Assembly (NCBI GenBank): GCA_024663395.1
Contig: JANFAH010000005.1
Coordinates: 1,178,001 to 1,242,000 of the forward strand
Reading direction: 5' to 3'
Source of the DNA: Pisolithus tinctorius
Lineage: Eukaryota; Basidiomycota; Agaricomycetes; Boletales; Pisolithaceae
DNA: 64,000 nucleotides
Part shown: positions 1-11,869 of the stretch, one piece after another
Numbering within the stretch: position 1 is the stretch's first letter
Layout: each line of letters opens with the position of its first letter
Notes under the pieces: model-generated
Told to the model about the DNA's origin: nothing
The model's database searches: none
The model's input: the letters and a program-made list of their open reading frames with translations, nothing else
Position numbers and translations under genes: made by a program

Positions 1-1944
1 CATGATAGCAGCACATCCACCGCAGTGCCATTACCTGGTAAAAGTCATAAGACAAACCTATATTCTGAAATATAGCTGGGTCGTCTGAACTGAGGGCTAC
101 TGGAACACCATGATTCAACAAGATTGGTAGTGGATGCATGGGCATCGATGCCGTCAAGCGCTGAAAATTAACATCAGCGACGAATCCATGAAGTGTAAAA
201 TCGCCCGACCAAGATCTCATTACTGATTAAGGCGCGTCAAGGACAAAACGTACGTAGGTTAAATCCGCACTCACGAGATCGGACAAACTTCCAAAGCAAT
301 TCCTTGTTCTCTGCATATTTGCATCAACTTGGGGTGCTTGACTAGCGAAAATCTTTCTCGGTGAGGTGAGTAACAATCCCACCGAACGCAATGAACCTCA
401 CCCGTGCCCAATGCGTTTCGTTCCAAGAAGAATAGCATCATAAAGATTCTCGTCAGCTTTGGTCCCATCGCCACAGGTCTCCCCAGCATGGAAAATGTAA
501 GGTATCGATACACCCTCGTGCTTTTGCCGTTCCTTGAACTGGAGGAGGGGTTCTAAGTAATCCTTCAACGGGATGAGTATATTTTCGTCCCCGACGAGGT
601 CAAATCCTGAGCTAACGATCAACTTCTGCAGGATCACATTACCAAGTAGTCATACCAACGATGGTATCAGGAAACTCTTTCTTCATAACCAGACAGTCTT
701 CCAGGTGCTCCTCTAATCCGGCCGCATCGCAATCCCGGATGACAGTATATATAACCTAGACGGCGCAATTTCAGCATTGCCACCTCATATATGATGACCT
801 TCCAGGACTTTGGCATCAAAGAAGTCTTCCCTTTCTTGCTTGAAATTGTCTACTACTTGCTTAAATATCTTAAGCCATTCGATATGTGGCACGTCCATCT
901 TTCCATCGGCGCCGACCATGAATCTATCGAAATAGTCTGACACAACAGGGACGGAGTAGAGAAGCACATACCTACGGGTGAAATTTATGCGTACCTCGAC
1001 GTAAAGTATGCCATCCGCAGCGATGTCTTCCAGAAACTGTCTGATGTACTGCCTCCATAGAGGTGTATAATATACAATGTTCTAGGAAATGAAAATTAAG
1101 TCATATGTAATACGACGGCTCGGGAGGAAAGCACCATATTCAATAAGGCCGCAGAGCGAAATTTGTCCCAGATCTGAGCGACACGGCAGTCATAACATGC
1201 ACAGTTCAGAAGTACAAGCTTGCGTGTTCCTCACCCGAATGTTATTATTGTGTGTGACATATGCAGCGCTGGGATTGATGGACATGTAGCCGGTCACCCA
1301 TCTGTCGAAACCTTCTGGACCTCCAAAAGTTTCATCGAACCGTTCGCGTGCCCGACTGAATGGGACCCAGGACATCGGTGGGTAACTTGGATCCGTCAAG
1401 GAAGAAGCCTCCGCAGGAAAATCTGGTGCTAGAGGTCTAATTTCTGGCACGATAGAAGAAATATTCGAGGAGGTAATGACCTCCGACGATCGGATATGGA
1501 AGGACGGGTATCGAAGCGCAAAGTGGAGTAGAGTATAGGGATCGACGGTCAGATCGAGATGGGCATGAAGAAGTGCGCCTTTTGGCATCTAACAGACTTA
1601 GTCCGAAAACCTCTGGCCAAGGAATTCTCTAGATACCTTCCTGATGATCCCAAAGAGGCGTGTGCTTGAAATTATAGCCTTCCCTGGTCAACGGCAACGT
1701 CAAGAGGACTAATCACAAAAACGGTGTTCAGACCTGTTAGGAACTCCATCCCCGGGAATGGATGTGGGACATTCTCATGTTCCACGCCCCAGACGGTTGT
1801 AGCCTCTTCAGTACGGATGCGACGGGCAATCTTATCAGCACATAACTCCATTGAGTGTGGTAGTCGTGTATGGTCAACACGGAAGGCTCTGTCTGCATTT
1901 ATCAATGCTGCACGCTTCTGCGTGTGCTCTTCAAGCGGGGTCAT
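1..1944 (-). CDS. ADGF/CECR1-type adenosine deaminase (3' end beyond left edge)
   Basis: Metal-dependent adenosine/AMP deaminase-like enzyme of the adenosine deaminase growth factor branch. The start is ATG at 1944, giving MTPLEEHTQKRAAL. A second exon beginning near 1588 opens with MPKGALLHAHLDLTVDP, where HAHLD is the N-terminal metal-binding motif. Near 480-640 follow IPYIFHAGET and LLGTKRIGHG, and at 60-150 PILLNHGVPVALSSDDPAIF, which supplies the late metal-binding aspartates. All catalytic blocks visible are intact. Several short introns interrupt the gene and the C-terminal exon lies outside the window. No clear signal peptide is visible at the chosen start, although secreted members exist in this family. 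It is divergent from the next gene, with only about 100 bp between start codons. The family is firm; the substrate (adenosine versus another nucleoside) cannot be read from sequence. Confidence 0.88.
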
Positions 1945-2018
1945 GTCGGATCGAGATCTGAAGCTGAAGATCTGAACGCTAAGCGCCTGCCTGATTCGAT
2001 TATCAACTACGTAGACGG

Positions 2019-2026
2019 TCACGTGA
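2019..2026. promoter_or_regulatory. TCACGTGA palindromic E-box in divergent promoter
   Basis: A perfect 8-base palindrome lies between the ADGF start codon (1944, minus) and the Csm1-like start codon (2048, plus). This core is the classic bHLH (Cbf1/USF-type) site. Its location in a gap of about 100 bp suggests that both genes share it. Its use is inferred. Confidence 0.4.
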
Positions 2027-2047
2027 TGTACATCGTTCCGCGACACC

Positions 2048-3609
2048 ATGTCCTCTGAGGACGAAATAAGTGAGTATTTCAGACCGGAATGCTTCTTGGA
2101 ACGTTCACCTGAAACAGCCAAGATATTCGGAAAGGCGGTCCGGCAGTTTCACCGAACTCAGGAGGGACAACTGAACTATCGAAAGTAATTCCAAAGAAAT
2201 CCAAACCTCTTTCAAAAACTCCTTCAGCATCTGCAGTAAAGGACACGCAAAGTGAGGAAGGCGCGTGGGCTAAATGGAAACGAAACATGAACCCACCAGC
2301 GTTGGGGGACACTATGAACATCATAAACCACCAGCCGGACAAAGATGTGACTCCTTCACCGACACCCTCACAAAGACCAGACCAAGCAGTCGGCAACAAC
2401 AAATTGCGCCATTCTGCAAATGTCGCCTCTCACAAGGAGATTGACCGGTGGAAACTGCGGGTTAAGGATGTACGATCCATGTCCTCTCTCTTCGAGTACG
2501 ATTTAGCTCACACCTCGGAAGCTCGAGTCACAGAGAGATTCACTGTCAAAGCAACTGGACGAGCTATTTAAGATCCGGAGAACAGAACCTGAACAAGCAT
2601 TGGAGGAGCTACACGTGCAATATGAGGAACGTGCAAAGAGTAAGCCGATCTTTTCTCCCACCGCTACTGTAGTAATTCCCTTACAGTGCAGGATGCTCTT
2701 GTCAGAGAACTAACTTCACAACTTGCTCGTATCGAGCCCCTCTCTCGAACTGGCCAGAACGTTGCCCTACATTTCCTTACCAGGGAAGCCGCAGACGAGG
2801 AGAAGAGGGCCGTGGAACAAGAAATAGTTCAGCTTCGTGATGTAATCAAGCAAAGGGATGCGGTCATTTCAGATCAAAGCAAACGCATAAACGAACTCCA
2901 ACAATTAGGTAGGTATCATCCTTCATGCTGCCCCCAGTCATTAACTGGTTTGTTTCCTAAAGTGCATGAAGTGACTCGCGAACGAGACGCCGAAATAGAA
3001 AGGTCAAAAGAACTTCTCTCCCGGGTCGCACTAAAAGTCGCACCTACAACTTCTCGTTCTCAGCAGCGGCGACCAATCGGTGCGGAAGATCCTAAGACGG
3101 AGGTCATCAAATTCTACGAAGAGATGTCCAACCTCTTGGTTACTAATGTCAAATTTGAGGATGCACCTGGCTCAGATGAACAGGAAGTAACTTTCCATTG
3201 TGTCTATACATATTTTGAGATGGCTCGTCGTGAGGACAGTGTTGAGGGGGAACGGGTAAATGAGAAAAGTAAGTTCATCCTGTTGGCGACGTCAGACGCC
3301 ACTGGTAGCCGTACTCACGATGCCTCCTCAGGCATAGGTTTCACGATGTGTATCTTCAATGGTTATGGTGGCCCCAACGGAGAACCCATAAGCGACGACG
3401 ATTTTGTGCATCGTCGGATCAAATACACCCCACTGCACCTTGACAAGGAGCCTGATTCCTTCGTCGAAGCGTTATCCTACATGGGCGAGAGCTTCACTTT
3501 CCCTTGCTCCCAGCAAGGTCTCTTCCTCAACTCACTACGCGATCGGATGGTGGATGCAATGAAGGGTAGAGAGAACAGCGAGGATAGCATCGAGATGCAG
3601 TATGAATGA
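2048..3609 (+). CDS. Csm1/Pcs1-like monopolin (kinetochore) subunit
   Basis: Probable chromosome-segregation protein of the Csm1/Pcs1 family, which forms coiled-coil dimers whose globular C-terminal domain cross-links kinetochore components. I join five exons with predicted introns at 2070-2146, 2470-2533, 2640-2686 and 2909-2962; all phases fit. The N-terminal third is low-complexity and basic. The middle is a heptad-rich coiled coil (QLDELFKIRRTEPEQALEEL, then long E/K/R/Q-rich helices). The C-terminal half, from about IKFYEEMSNLLVTNVKF to the end, is a compact alpha/beta domain ending SLRDRMVDAM, matching the Csm1 globular domain in layout. Start codon ATG 2048 sits about 100 bp from the divergent ADGF gene. 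The short first exon (22 nt) is the least certain part. Alternative: another coiled-coil kinetochore protein. Confidence 0.65.
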
Positions 3610-3700
3610 TGACAGGATTGGCTGTAGGATCTTAACAGTGTACTCTTACATTACCCTCGTATACCCGCCTAAGCATTATGCAACGCGTAACTTCACTTCG

Positions 3701-6205
3701 TTATGTGCCATTCTCCATTCCAGGACGTTCGACATTCATGCCAGCATTTCTCCAGATGCTGACAGATTTATGGTCTCCTGAATCTAACGCATTTTTGAGG
3801 GCGAGAGAAGCATATCCAGCATCGCATTCGAGGCCTCCAAGGTTAGCTCCTGCGCTGACGAGGAGGTCCACAATATCAGCATACCCTTGACGTGCAGCCT
3901 ACGCAGGGTTCAGCTTTTCTTTGCCCATACTGTAATCAGTAAGCTGCGCTCACGTAGTACAGAGCTGTATGCCCCAGATTATCCCTAAGGTGTACCAGTG
4001 CACCCGCCTTAAGCAAGCAGCCGACAGACGCAGTACTGCCATTGAGAGCAGCTACGTGCAACGGGGAGCGATTGGAACCTGGCTCGAGGCAATTGATAGT
4101 ACCGCCGGGAATGACTATTGGCATTTTGTCTTCCGTCTCCCAGTTCGCCGAGGCATCCAAACACAACTCCAGGCTTTCCAAATCGTTGCGAGCTGCCGCA
4201 AGGTGCACCAATGAGCGAAGCAACGCTGCCTCCGTGAAGGCAGTTTCGGCAGCAGTCTTGGACCACGACGCAGTGGCATCCTGTGCTACCCCCTCGATAT
4301 CAGGAGTAAGGGTTATTAGAGGCATTCGGCTATTGGATGACATCAGCCGAACGAGATGAACTAGTAGGCCTTGGATGCTGTATAGATTGTGCAGCTCAGC
4401 GGGGTTACTGGGGACAGATAGTGTTTGTCGCGTAAGCTCCCCCCGCAGTGGTGTGCTGATCAATTCCCTAACTTGGGACGCTGAGAGCTCAGGCTTCGAG
4501 AGGAGGTAGCTAAGCTTCGTAAGAGCGCACTACGAATGACACGCGTCACACAACTCCCAAAATATACGGGGGTTCTACGCGTACCTCTGGCGTCATATCC
4601 CCACCCGGGACAACACCCACTCTCAGCAGTGCTCTACCTGGCTCGTAAGCTGAGGATACGGATCCCCTATAGCACTGGGATATAGCGACGACGACAACTC
4701 CAGCATCACAAGCTTCTTGGAGGGCCTGCAATATATCCGTTCGTTGAGGTACGTTACCGGCGCCAAAGGTTTCGAGGACGACACCCTGTGCTGGAGGAGA
4801 GAGGAAGGCACGAGCGGTAGCGCCAGTCATCCCAGGGAACAACCGGAGGGTCGCTGAGGTATGGGAATGAATCGTCATCTAGGCAAACGAGTACAGTACC
4901 ACCTACCGACGTGAGGACTCATCTCTGAATCGCCCTGGGATCAGTCACCGGTTAGTCAAAAGATGAACAACGAACCTTTATGGGCCCGAAAACGACGTAA
5001 TCTCGTCTGTCTCAGGACATTATTCCAGTTTACAAGGATGTCGATTCCCACTGCGACGGTTGAGCGGACAAAGCAAGCAAACTCGACTGTACTGACCATT
5101 TACCAAGGGCGGAAAGTTTGGGCTATGGAAGGCATTTAGATCGAAGGAAGATGCTTTCGAAACCCTATTCCCGCGATACAGGGTGTGGTTGAAATACAGG
5201 CTGCATTCTGCAAGGACAAAGCTTATCAAATGTTAGGAGGCTGCAAACAGAAAGGTTACCTGGAATTATGTAGTTCCCGGCAATGGAGAGTGCACCTAGA
5301 AGGTTGTCTACGGCGTCATTCCGCAGCTGTGAGAGTGGTATCTGAGCTCCGGTAAAGATCTACCAAGAAAGTCTGGGTTGTGCCTGGAACTGCAAATAGC
5401 AACTGTAGCCTACCACCGTCTTCCCTAAATCTTCCAAAAGAAAACTGAGGGCACTGGAAGTATAGGACATCGTGTCTGTACCGTGAAGGATAACAAATGC
5501 ATCGAACGCAGTGTAATTGAGCTCGATTTCGGTGGCTATGCGTATCCAGTCTAATGATTCAAGACGGTCAGCATGAGAATTGAACGGACTGACGGTCACT
5601 AGTAGCTGACCATTCATCTCGATGCTACTACTGTCTAGTAGCGGATCCCACTGAGCAGGACGTCGATAAGGTTGCTCTTGGACAATTCTTTTGAGCGGAC
5701 ATACCTCGAGAATGGCATAGCGGATGCGCTTGCTGCCATCCTTGCCGGAAACAGCACTCCGAGGAGTAACCAAGCTGGGAAGGCGCGCCTGGTACACTCC
5801 GTCGGATATCTTCTCGCAACCCAGCGTATGCGTGGATGGAAGATCCGGTCCAGCAAACAGAGTTTGTCCCTTTCCAATCGGACGGGACGAGCGGACGACA
5901 AATGTTGGATGCTGGGTTACCAAGGTATTTGGCAAGACCGGCGAATCGGGAGTGACAGGAGTGGGTGGTCCACTGCTCGACCACACCCTGTATCCTTCCA
6001 CGGATGTTGCATTTGAGAACAATGAATCCTCCAATGGATCATGGAAGCGTTTCTGCCTGCGCAGTGTCTCTGTCAAAAAGAATGGTTCGGGAACATAACC
6101 GTTGGGACTGATAAGCATCCCAATTGTTCCCCCAGTGTAGATTACGAGGACTCTCGCCTCGTCAGGTTTTGAAGGGTTCATCTCGACCTTGGAAGGGAGG
6201 GTCAT
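3701..6205 (-). CDS. Cytosolic type I L-asparaginase with C-terminal ankyrin repeats
   Basis: Hydrolyses L-asparagine to aspartate and ammonia. ATG at 6205 precedes ARVLVIYTGGTIGML, holding the first catalytic threonine in GGTI. The second catalytic block, VILHGTDTMSYTSSALSF, is near 5450-5500. Later exons carry IFTGAQIPLSQLRNDA, then CLF/DHTLYRGNRVSK-like sequence, and GVVLETFGAGNVPQR, all expected of the type I fold. The final exons (about 4463 down to 3701) encode ankyrin repeats, for example RSPLHVAALNGSTASVGCLL and LGHTALYY, ending at a TAA at 3701. The ankyrin-tailed arrangement is the same as in animal ASPG and many fungal enzymes. There is no signal peptide, so it should be cytosolic. 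A Ser/Pro-rich insert (about residues 50-150) separates the first and second active-site blocks and is longer than in bacterial enzymes. Confidence 0.9.
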
Positions 6206-6563
6206 TCTGGCTAGGAGCAGTACGTGGGACGGTTGCTCACCAGCAGTAATACTTTTAACGAAATATATAAAACCGACTTCACCCGGCTGCTCCGGAGATG
6301 AGTGACTAAGTTACATATTTAGCGGCGCTGCCGGCTTGATAGCACCTCAAGTTGTGAGAAGGACCCCAGCTGGAAATTGGAAACCTTGTTTGGTTACCTA
6401 CCTATTACTCTAACGATTGCACCGCCACCGAGCGCAGAAATGGTCACGTGTTTCGGATCTCGGATCGACGCGTGTGACTCACCAGCGGACACTAATAAGT
6501 ACTCCAAATCCAAATCGAATCTACAGCGTCATAGTTCTGTGCACTCCATTTCACGCGGCTGTT

Positions 6564-7957
6564 ATGGCTACTGATCCAGAAAGCGCCGCAGGTCAACGAA
6601 TTGTCGAACATCTCGCAGCTAGGCTTCGAAGGCGGTCAGTGAGAGGCACCCCTTTGCCAAAATGCTCTACTTTTCATGCGTTTGTCATCAGTCAAGTTGT
6701 GGGATCTCGGGAAACTGCACTTGAGACCGTCCTCGTCCTTCGTCAGGTGGTGTCCAAGGCCCGATTCTCGAACATCGACCAACTGGTCGACACTATCCGT
6801 TCTGTTGGCCGAAAATTAGTCGAGGCTCAGCCTAAAGGCTTGTCTACAGCTGTCTATCTATGTTCTGCTTCTGAATAATATATGTACATCAGAGTATACG
6901 GTAGGAAACACCGTCAGAAAAGTTTTGCACCACATCCGAGAAGAGTATCATACTGCGACCCGAGGAGCTGCAGCTCCATTCCCATCAAAACCCACCTTTT
7001 CTATCGCCAAGTTCGTCTCGCAAGGACAACCCCGAAAACAGACCGCTTCACAGAGGACTTCACATGAAACGAGAGGTGTTCTCAGGGAGAACGATGCAGA
7101 CGATCCCGATGCGTTCGCAAGAGCTTTGAAGCCTGTTTTTATGGAGGCTATCCAGGATGTTCTCGATGAGCTCGAGACCGTATATGACAACGTGTCCAAA
7201 GTTGCCAAGGATCATATACATTCAGAGTACGTCCACACTACACAACGATCTTAGCTAAAGAGGGCAATTGATCCTGCCACAGTGAAATTATCCTTACAAT
7301 CGGTAATTCAAGCACAGTCGAGGCCTTCCTTAAAGCGGCGGCCTCGCACAGAAAATACACCGTTATCGTAGCGGATACTGCCCCATCGTGAATGTTGTGT
7401 TCTTCCGCTTCGGTATCAGTATTGACTTGTGAGCTGACAGGTATAGTGGACGAGAGATGGCCCAGTCTCTCTCGACCTCAGGGATAACGACTGTGCTCGT
7501 CCCTGATTCATCAGTATACGCATTAATGTCCCGAATCAATAAAGTCGTACTCGGTGCACATGCAATTCTCGCTAATGGCGGAATGTTCGCTGTAACAGGT
7601 TCGCTTTTGGCCGCCACCGCCGCCCGAGCACATAGCACGCCGGTCGTCGTCTGCTCAGGACAGTTTAAGCTCACTCCTCAATGGAATTTATACCACGAAT
7701 ACGGTGCACTTGATTTCGCGGATCCAAGTGGTGTGCTAGGATTCGAGGAAGGTGATCTTGTTGATAAAGTAGACGTCGTGAACCCGTATTACGACTACGT
7801 CCGGCCTGAAATGATCGATGCGTATATCACGAACGAGTGGGTAACTTATCTATCCTGTGATAGCACTGTTGACGATCCTCGCAGCGGGGATCATCCCCCA
7901 TCGTCAGTTTACCGTCTTATCAAGGAGGCATATGATGATGAAGACTATGAATTGTAA
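6564..7957 (+). CDS. GCD7: Translation initiation factor eIF2B subunit beta
   Basis: Regulatory-core subunit of the guanine-nucleotide exchange factor for eIF2. ATG 6564 begins MATDPESAAGQRIVEHLAAR. Exons continue with FNID/RSVGRKL, then a middle exon with the family's variable loop and VFMEAIQDVLDELETVYDN, then ILTIGNSSTVEAFLKAAA, SGREMAQSLSTSGI, NKVVLGAHAILANGGMF and VVVCSGQFKLTP. The C-terminus, PSSVYRLIKEAYDDEDYEL, is characteristic of the beta subunit rather than alpha or delta. I expect about five introns (near 6840-6920, 7230-7290, 7385-7440 and 7840-7890). The gene is divergent from the asparaginase. Identification is firm; exon borders are approximate. Confidence 0.9.
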
Positions 7958-8012
7958 CAATGTTCACCGCGTAATAGTCTACAATCGTCATTCAGCACGA
8001 CCACCTAAACTA

Positions 8013-10929
8013 TCACTTCGCCGTGGTGCTCAGTATATCGAAGAAAGCGTTTTGCGGCAGGTCCACATTTCCTATCTTCTTCATTCGACGCTTGCTCTCC
8101 TTTTGGTTCTCGAGGTGTTTCAGCTTGCGTTCGTAGTGTCCTGTGTTGACATCAGGCTATTTAAAAGAAAGGCCCATTGGAAGGGTTTCCCACCTCCGTA
8201 CAGGCCAGCAGTAACATCAGCACGCATGGCAGATAACGTCTCTCGAGCAACGATCCTTCTGCCTACAGCCGCCTGTATAGGGACTTCGAACAATTGCCGC
8301 GGGATTACCTTGTCTGGATACATTGTGAGTGTAGAGACAAGGAAGAAGTGACAACTACGGACGCAGTTTCTTGACCCACGTCCTGCCAATTTTTTGTTCT
8401 ACGGACCGATGGATGACCAGTGCTAATGCATCCACTGGTTTGCCATTCAGGAGGAAGGTCATCTAAAAAATCCTCAGCACAAATAGCTTAATGGAAGCAA
8501 TCATCCATACTTTGACCAAATCGCTTGCCTTGTAACCAGCATCCTCATAGCTGCATGGTCAGCAACAAAGCCTTGCTATCCTAACGGCACTCACTCGAAA
8601 CTTGCGTACCCTGAACTTCTACTCTTTAATTGGTCAAAGAAGTCTGTCACGATCTCGCTTAAGGGCAGAGTGCATGTCAACATGACCCGTGCCGAGGTGC
8701 TAGTCCCTGAATCCAAGTAGTGATGATCCAAGTCATCCGCGCGACGGGAGAAGCAAAGGTCCATCATGTCACCAAGGTATTCTATCAAATGGTTAGACGC
8801 GAATGTAACTCGAAGGGGGCTGGCCCGCGAACCTTCTGGCACTAGTATGGAAGCTTTCACCATGGGCTCCTGTACCTCGCGAACATGAGATGCCGTGCCC
8901 CACTCATCAGGGAAATCCGTTGGATTGCTAACAATTACCGTTTGGTCTCTGTATATCACTGCCAGGATGTTCAGACACCGGTTCTACAAACCAAGAGTAA
9001 AAACATACCCTTGTAGGGGACTGTTGGAGCAGTGATGATAATGTTCGCGTCGTACTCATCTTCCAGACGTTGTCGAAAAACGTCCATGTGCAAAGTACCT
9101 AAGAACCCAAGTCTGCAACCTTGTCCAAGAGCTGTGGATGATTCGCGCTGAATAGTGACACTACGATCTGTAAGCGTGAGCTGCTCGCCCACATTTAAGT
9201 AGAGATAAGTCGTTAAAGCCGTTAGGAACGTACCCGTCGAATCGACTCCTCGAGTTTTATGAAGTCATTGGTATCCACAGGAAATACTCCGGCGTACACC
9301 TAAACCAAATCAAACACCCAAACCAAATCAAAAAGCAATTTCTCGACGTGGATGGAGGCATACCATCGCCTTAGTAGGTTGAAAACCCGGCATGGGATCG
9401 ACAGGCACGTTCGCTTGATGAAGTGTATCTCCGACATGGGCTGTACAGACATTAGAGACATTTTCGCCCTATTGGATACTTCCCACCTTCCGTAGACTCC
9501 TTCATATTGCAGGCGATGTAGCCAACTTGGCCAGGTTGCAGATGCATGACGGGGACCTCCTCTGGGTGCATGATACCAACTTCTGTCACTTCGTATTTCT
9601 TCCCAGTATGACACGACGCTATCCTATCCCCTGATAAACAGTCAACGGGCTTCCGGTGCAGGATACCATCAGAACCTACCCTTGCGCATGACTCCATTCA
9701 TGACATTCACCAACGAGATAACGCCCCTATATCTATCATATCTGCCATACTTAGAAGAGTACAAAGGACAGGTTCTCATTACCCACTGTGAATCAAAGAG
9801 GAGAGCCTTCAAGGGCTCATGCACAGATCCTGATGGTGGGGGTATTCGTTCGATGATAGCCTGCAGAACAGTCTCGACACCTCTGCCTGTCTTCGCTGAT
9901 ATTTGTAAGACCTCTGCAGGGTCTATTCCAAACATGGATTGCAGCTGCGCAGTGATGCGTGATGGATCCGCTACAGGCATGTCTATCTATTCCACTTTTT
10001 TTTCAGAAACCGAGAAAACGTCCGAGTATAAATGCAACCTTGTTCAGTACAGGGATGATTTTGAGCCCGCGCTCTCTGGCAATGTGAAATACGGAAATAG
10101 ACTGCGCTTGAACACCTTGCGTGGCGTCCACCAACAGGAGTGCGCCTTGGCAGGCTGCCAAAGAGCGAGACACCTCCCACGAAAAATCAACGTGACCCTG
10201 CAGGTGAAATTAACAATTGCTGAAGAAATATAGATCTTATCGTACGGGAGTATCGATGAGATTGAGCAAGTACTTCTGGTGGGAGTGATATATCATACTG
10301 CAGAGTGTCAGTCCGGATTCTTGCCGAGTCAAGGACGTGCTTTAGACCTTGCAGTTTGAGCCTTGACTTAAAGCTACATGAGAAGTTGTGGTGAAGAAGG
10401 GTTATTAGTCCTACCGGTTATCCCACGTTCACGCTCGACTTTGAGCTTGTCTAGTACTTGCTGGTTCGCACCGAAAGCCTTCTTAGGAATGGTTCCCGTA
10501 AGCTAAACACGGAGATGAGGATGCCGATCGAAGAAGTATAAGTATCCTTATATACCTCCAGCAAGCTGTGAGCGGTATAACGTCAGTTGCGAATACTGCA
10601 CACCATGACCACTCCGACTAACCGGTCTGCTAGCGTCGATTTCCCGTGGTCTGGACAACCGAACTGAGTCAGAGAGGTAAGAGTAGTGGCTCCAACTCAC
10701 CAATGTGGGCAACGATGGAGAAATTACTGCATTTTTAGGACTAAGTTACTCTATAGAGCCGTTCTACAATGCGACCGTACCGTATGACCTCGCAGGGAAA
10801 CTCTGTCATGTCGATGGACTTGCCAGTTGCGCTGGCCGAGCCTGGCGGGGAAGCACTAAGACATCGAAACTTCCCGTGCGTGGATTGGAGAATGCTTGCA
10901 GATGCACGGAACCGCCATGGTAAAAGCAT
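8013..10929 (-). CDS. GUF1: Mitochondrial translation factor GUF1 (EF4/LepA)
   Basis: Ribosome-bound GTPase of mitochondria, orthologue of bacterial LepA. The start at 10929 gives [20 protein letters not shown], an Arg/Ser-rich presequence suited to mitochondrial import. It leads into [10 protein letters not shown], then after an intron NFSIVAHI and [10 protein letters not shown] (P-loop/G1). Switch I is at about 10420 (KVERERGIT) and G3/G4 are in later exons (LIDTPGHVDF; VLNK). Domain III/V sequence includes [20 protein letters not shown] and the LepA-specific C-terminus begins near [19 protein letters not shown] and ends DILSTTAK at a TGA at 8013. The gene has many short introns and is complete. 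It is divergent from the Cwf18 gene, with 121 bp between starts. Confidence 0.92.
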
Positions 10930-11050
10930 CGAGCTAGCAAATCTTCCAAGTCTATTAGCAAGTAGGACTCAATAATGTTAATACGACCGTGTACTCTATA
11001 TTGCTTAGTCAGCCGCAACGTCTCTTGCTCTCATTCAAACGGCTTTGGGT

Positions 11051-11675
11051 ATGTCTCTTCAAGAGGCATTGGAGGCGCGAAAAGCGCGTTTGTTCGCGCT
11101 GAGGAAAAGAAAGGAGGAGGGTGCAACCGACGACAATAGGTGAGTCATGTCCAGTCGACAGCATCTCGGTACCCACCGTTCAGAGGCGCCGTCTTGCTTA
11201 ACCGCAACTTCGATCCTGAAACGCGAACGTTACGGAAGCATGGGCTGAATGGTGCTATAACTGAGGATACTTTGGAGGAAGATGTGGATGGCATGGCGGA
11301 AAAGATAATAGCGGAGGACGAACAACAGCGAGCGGAGGAATTGGTATGCAATACCACGCACAACATCCTAAGAGAAACTCATTCTCAATACTCCTCGCTG
11401 CTTAGAATGTTTTTAATATTGCCCCAAAACGACCCAACTGGGACCTCAAAAGAGAGATGGACAAGAAGCTAGCTAAACTAGAGCGGAAGACGCAGGAAGC
11501 AATTCATACTCTGATCAGTGAGTGTTGGCCACGCCTTTGTCGCACTGCATTAGACAATCTGGCCACAGGACAACGACTTGCCGCTCAAAAAGGCCAGTCA
11601 GAAGACATCATGGGAGCAATGAATGCACAAGAGAGAGCTCAGGAGGAGGACGATGATGAAGGGGATTCGGACTAA
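11051..11675 (+). CDS. Pre-mRNA splicing factor Cwf18 (CCDC12)
   Basis: Small spliceosome-associated protein of the NineTeen-related/Cdc5 complex. ATG 11051 reads MSLQEALEARKARLFALRKR. The signature LNRNFDPETRTLRKH follows after the first intron (donor GTGAGT just after 11138). NVFNIAPKRPNWDLKREMDK comes after the second and QRLAAQKGQ after the third. Three introns restore a single frame and a protein of about 150 residues, the usual length. The C-terminus is an acidic DDDEGDSD tail. The protein is highly charged and mostly helical with no catalytic motif, as in the family. Confidence 0.88.
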
Positions 11676-11732
11676 GATAATAATATATTTCTAGTTCTAG
11701 TACTTGGTGTGAAACAAGTGGGATCAATTGAG

Positions 11733-11740
11733 CCACGTGG
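11733..11740. promoter_or_regulatory. CCACGTGG E-box upstream of Elongin A
   Basis: An 8-base palindrome with a CACGTG core lies 130 nt before the Elongin A start codon and after the end of the Cwf18 gene. Function is inferred only from the motif and position. Confidence 0.25.
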
Positions 11741-11869
11741 GGAGACACATATCCTGTATTAAAACGTTCCTGCAATCAAGTCTTGTCCTCTCTTCATCCT
11801 TCCTCAGTCCCACAACACTCTACATCCTTCCTTCAAGGCCAGGTTTCACCACACAGATAGACATTACCC

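Noticed and set aside
3936..4463. The ankyrin region as a separate gene
   Set aside because: It continues in frame through short introns from the asparaginase exons on the same strand, and this fusion is common in the family.
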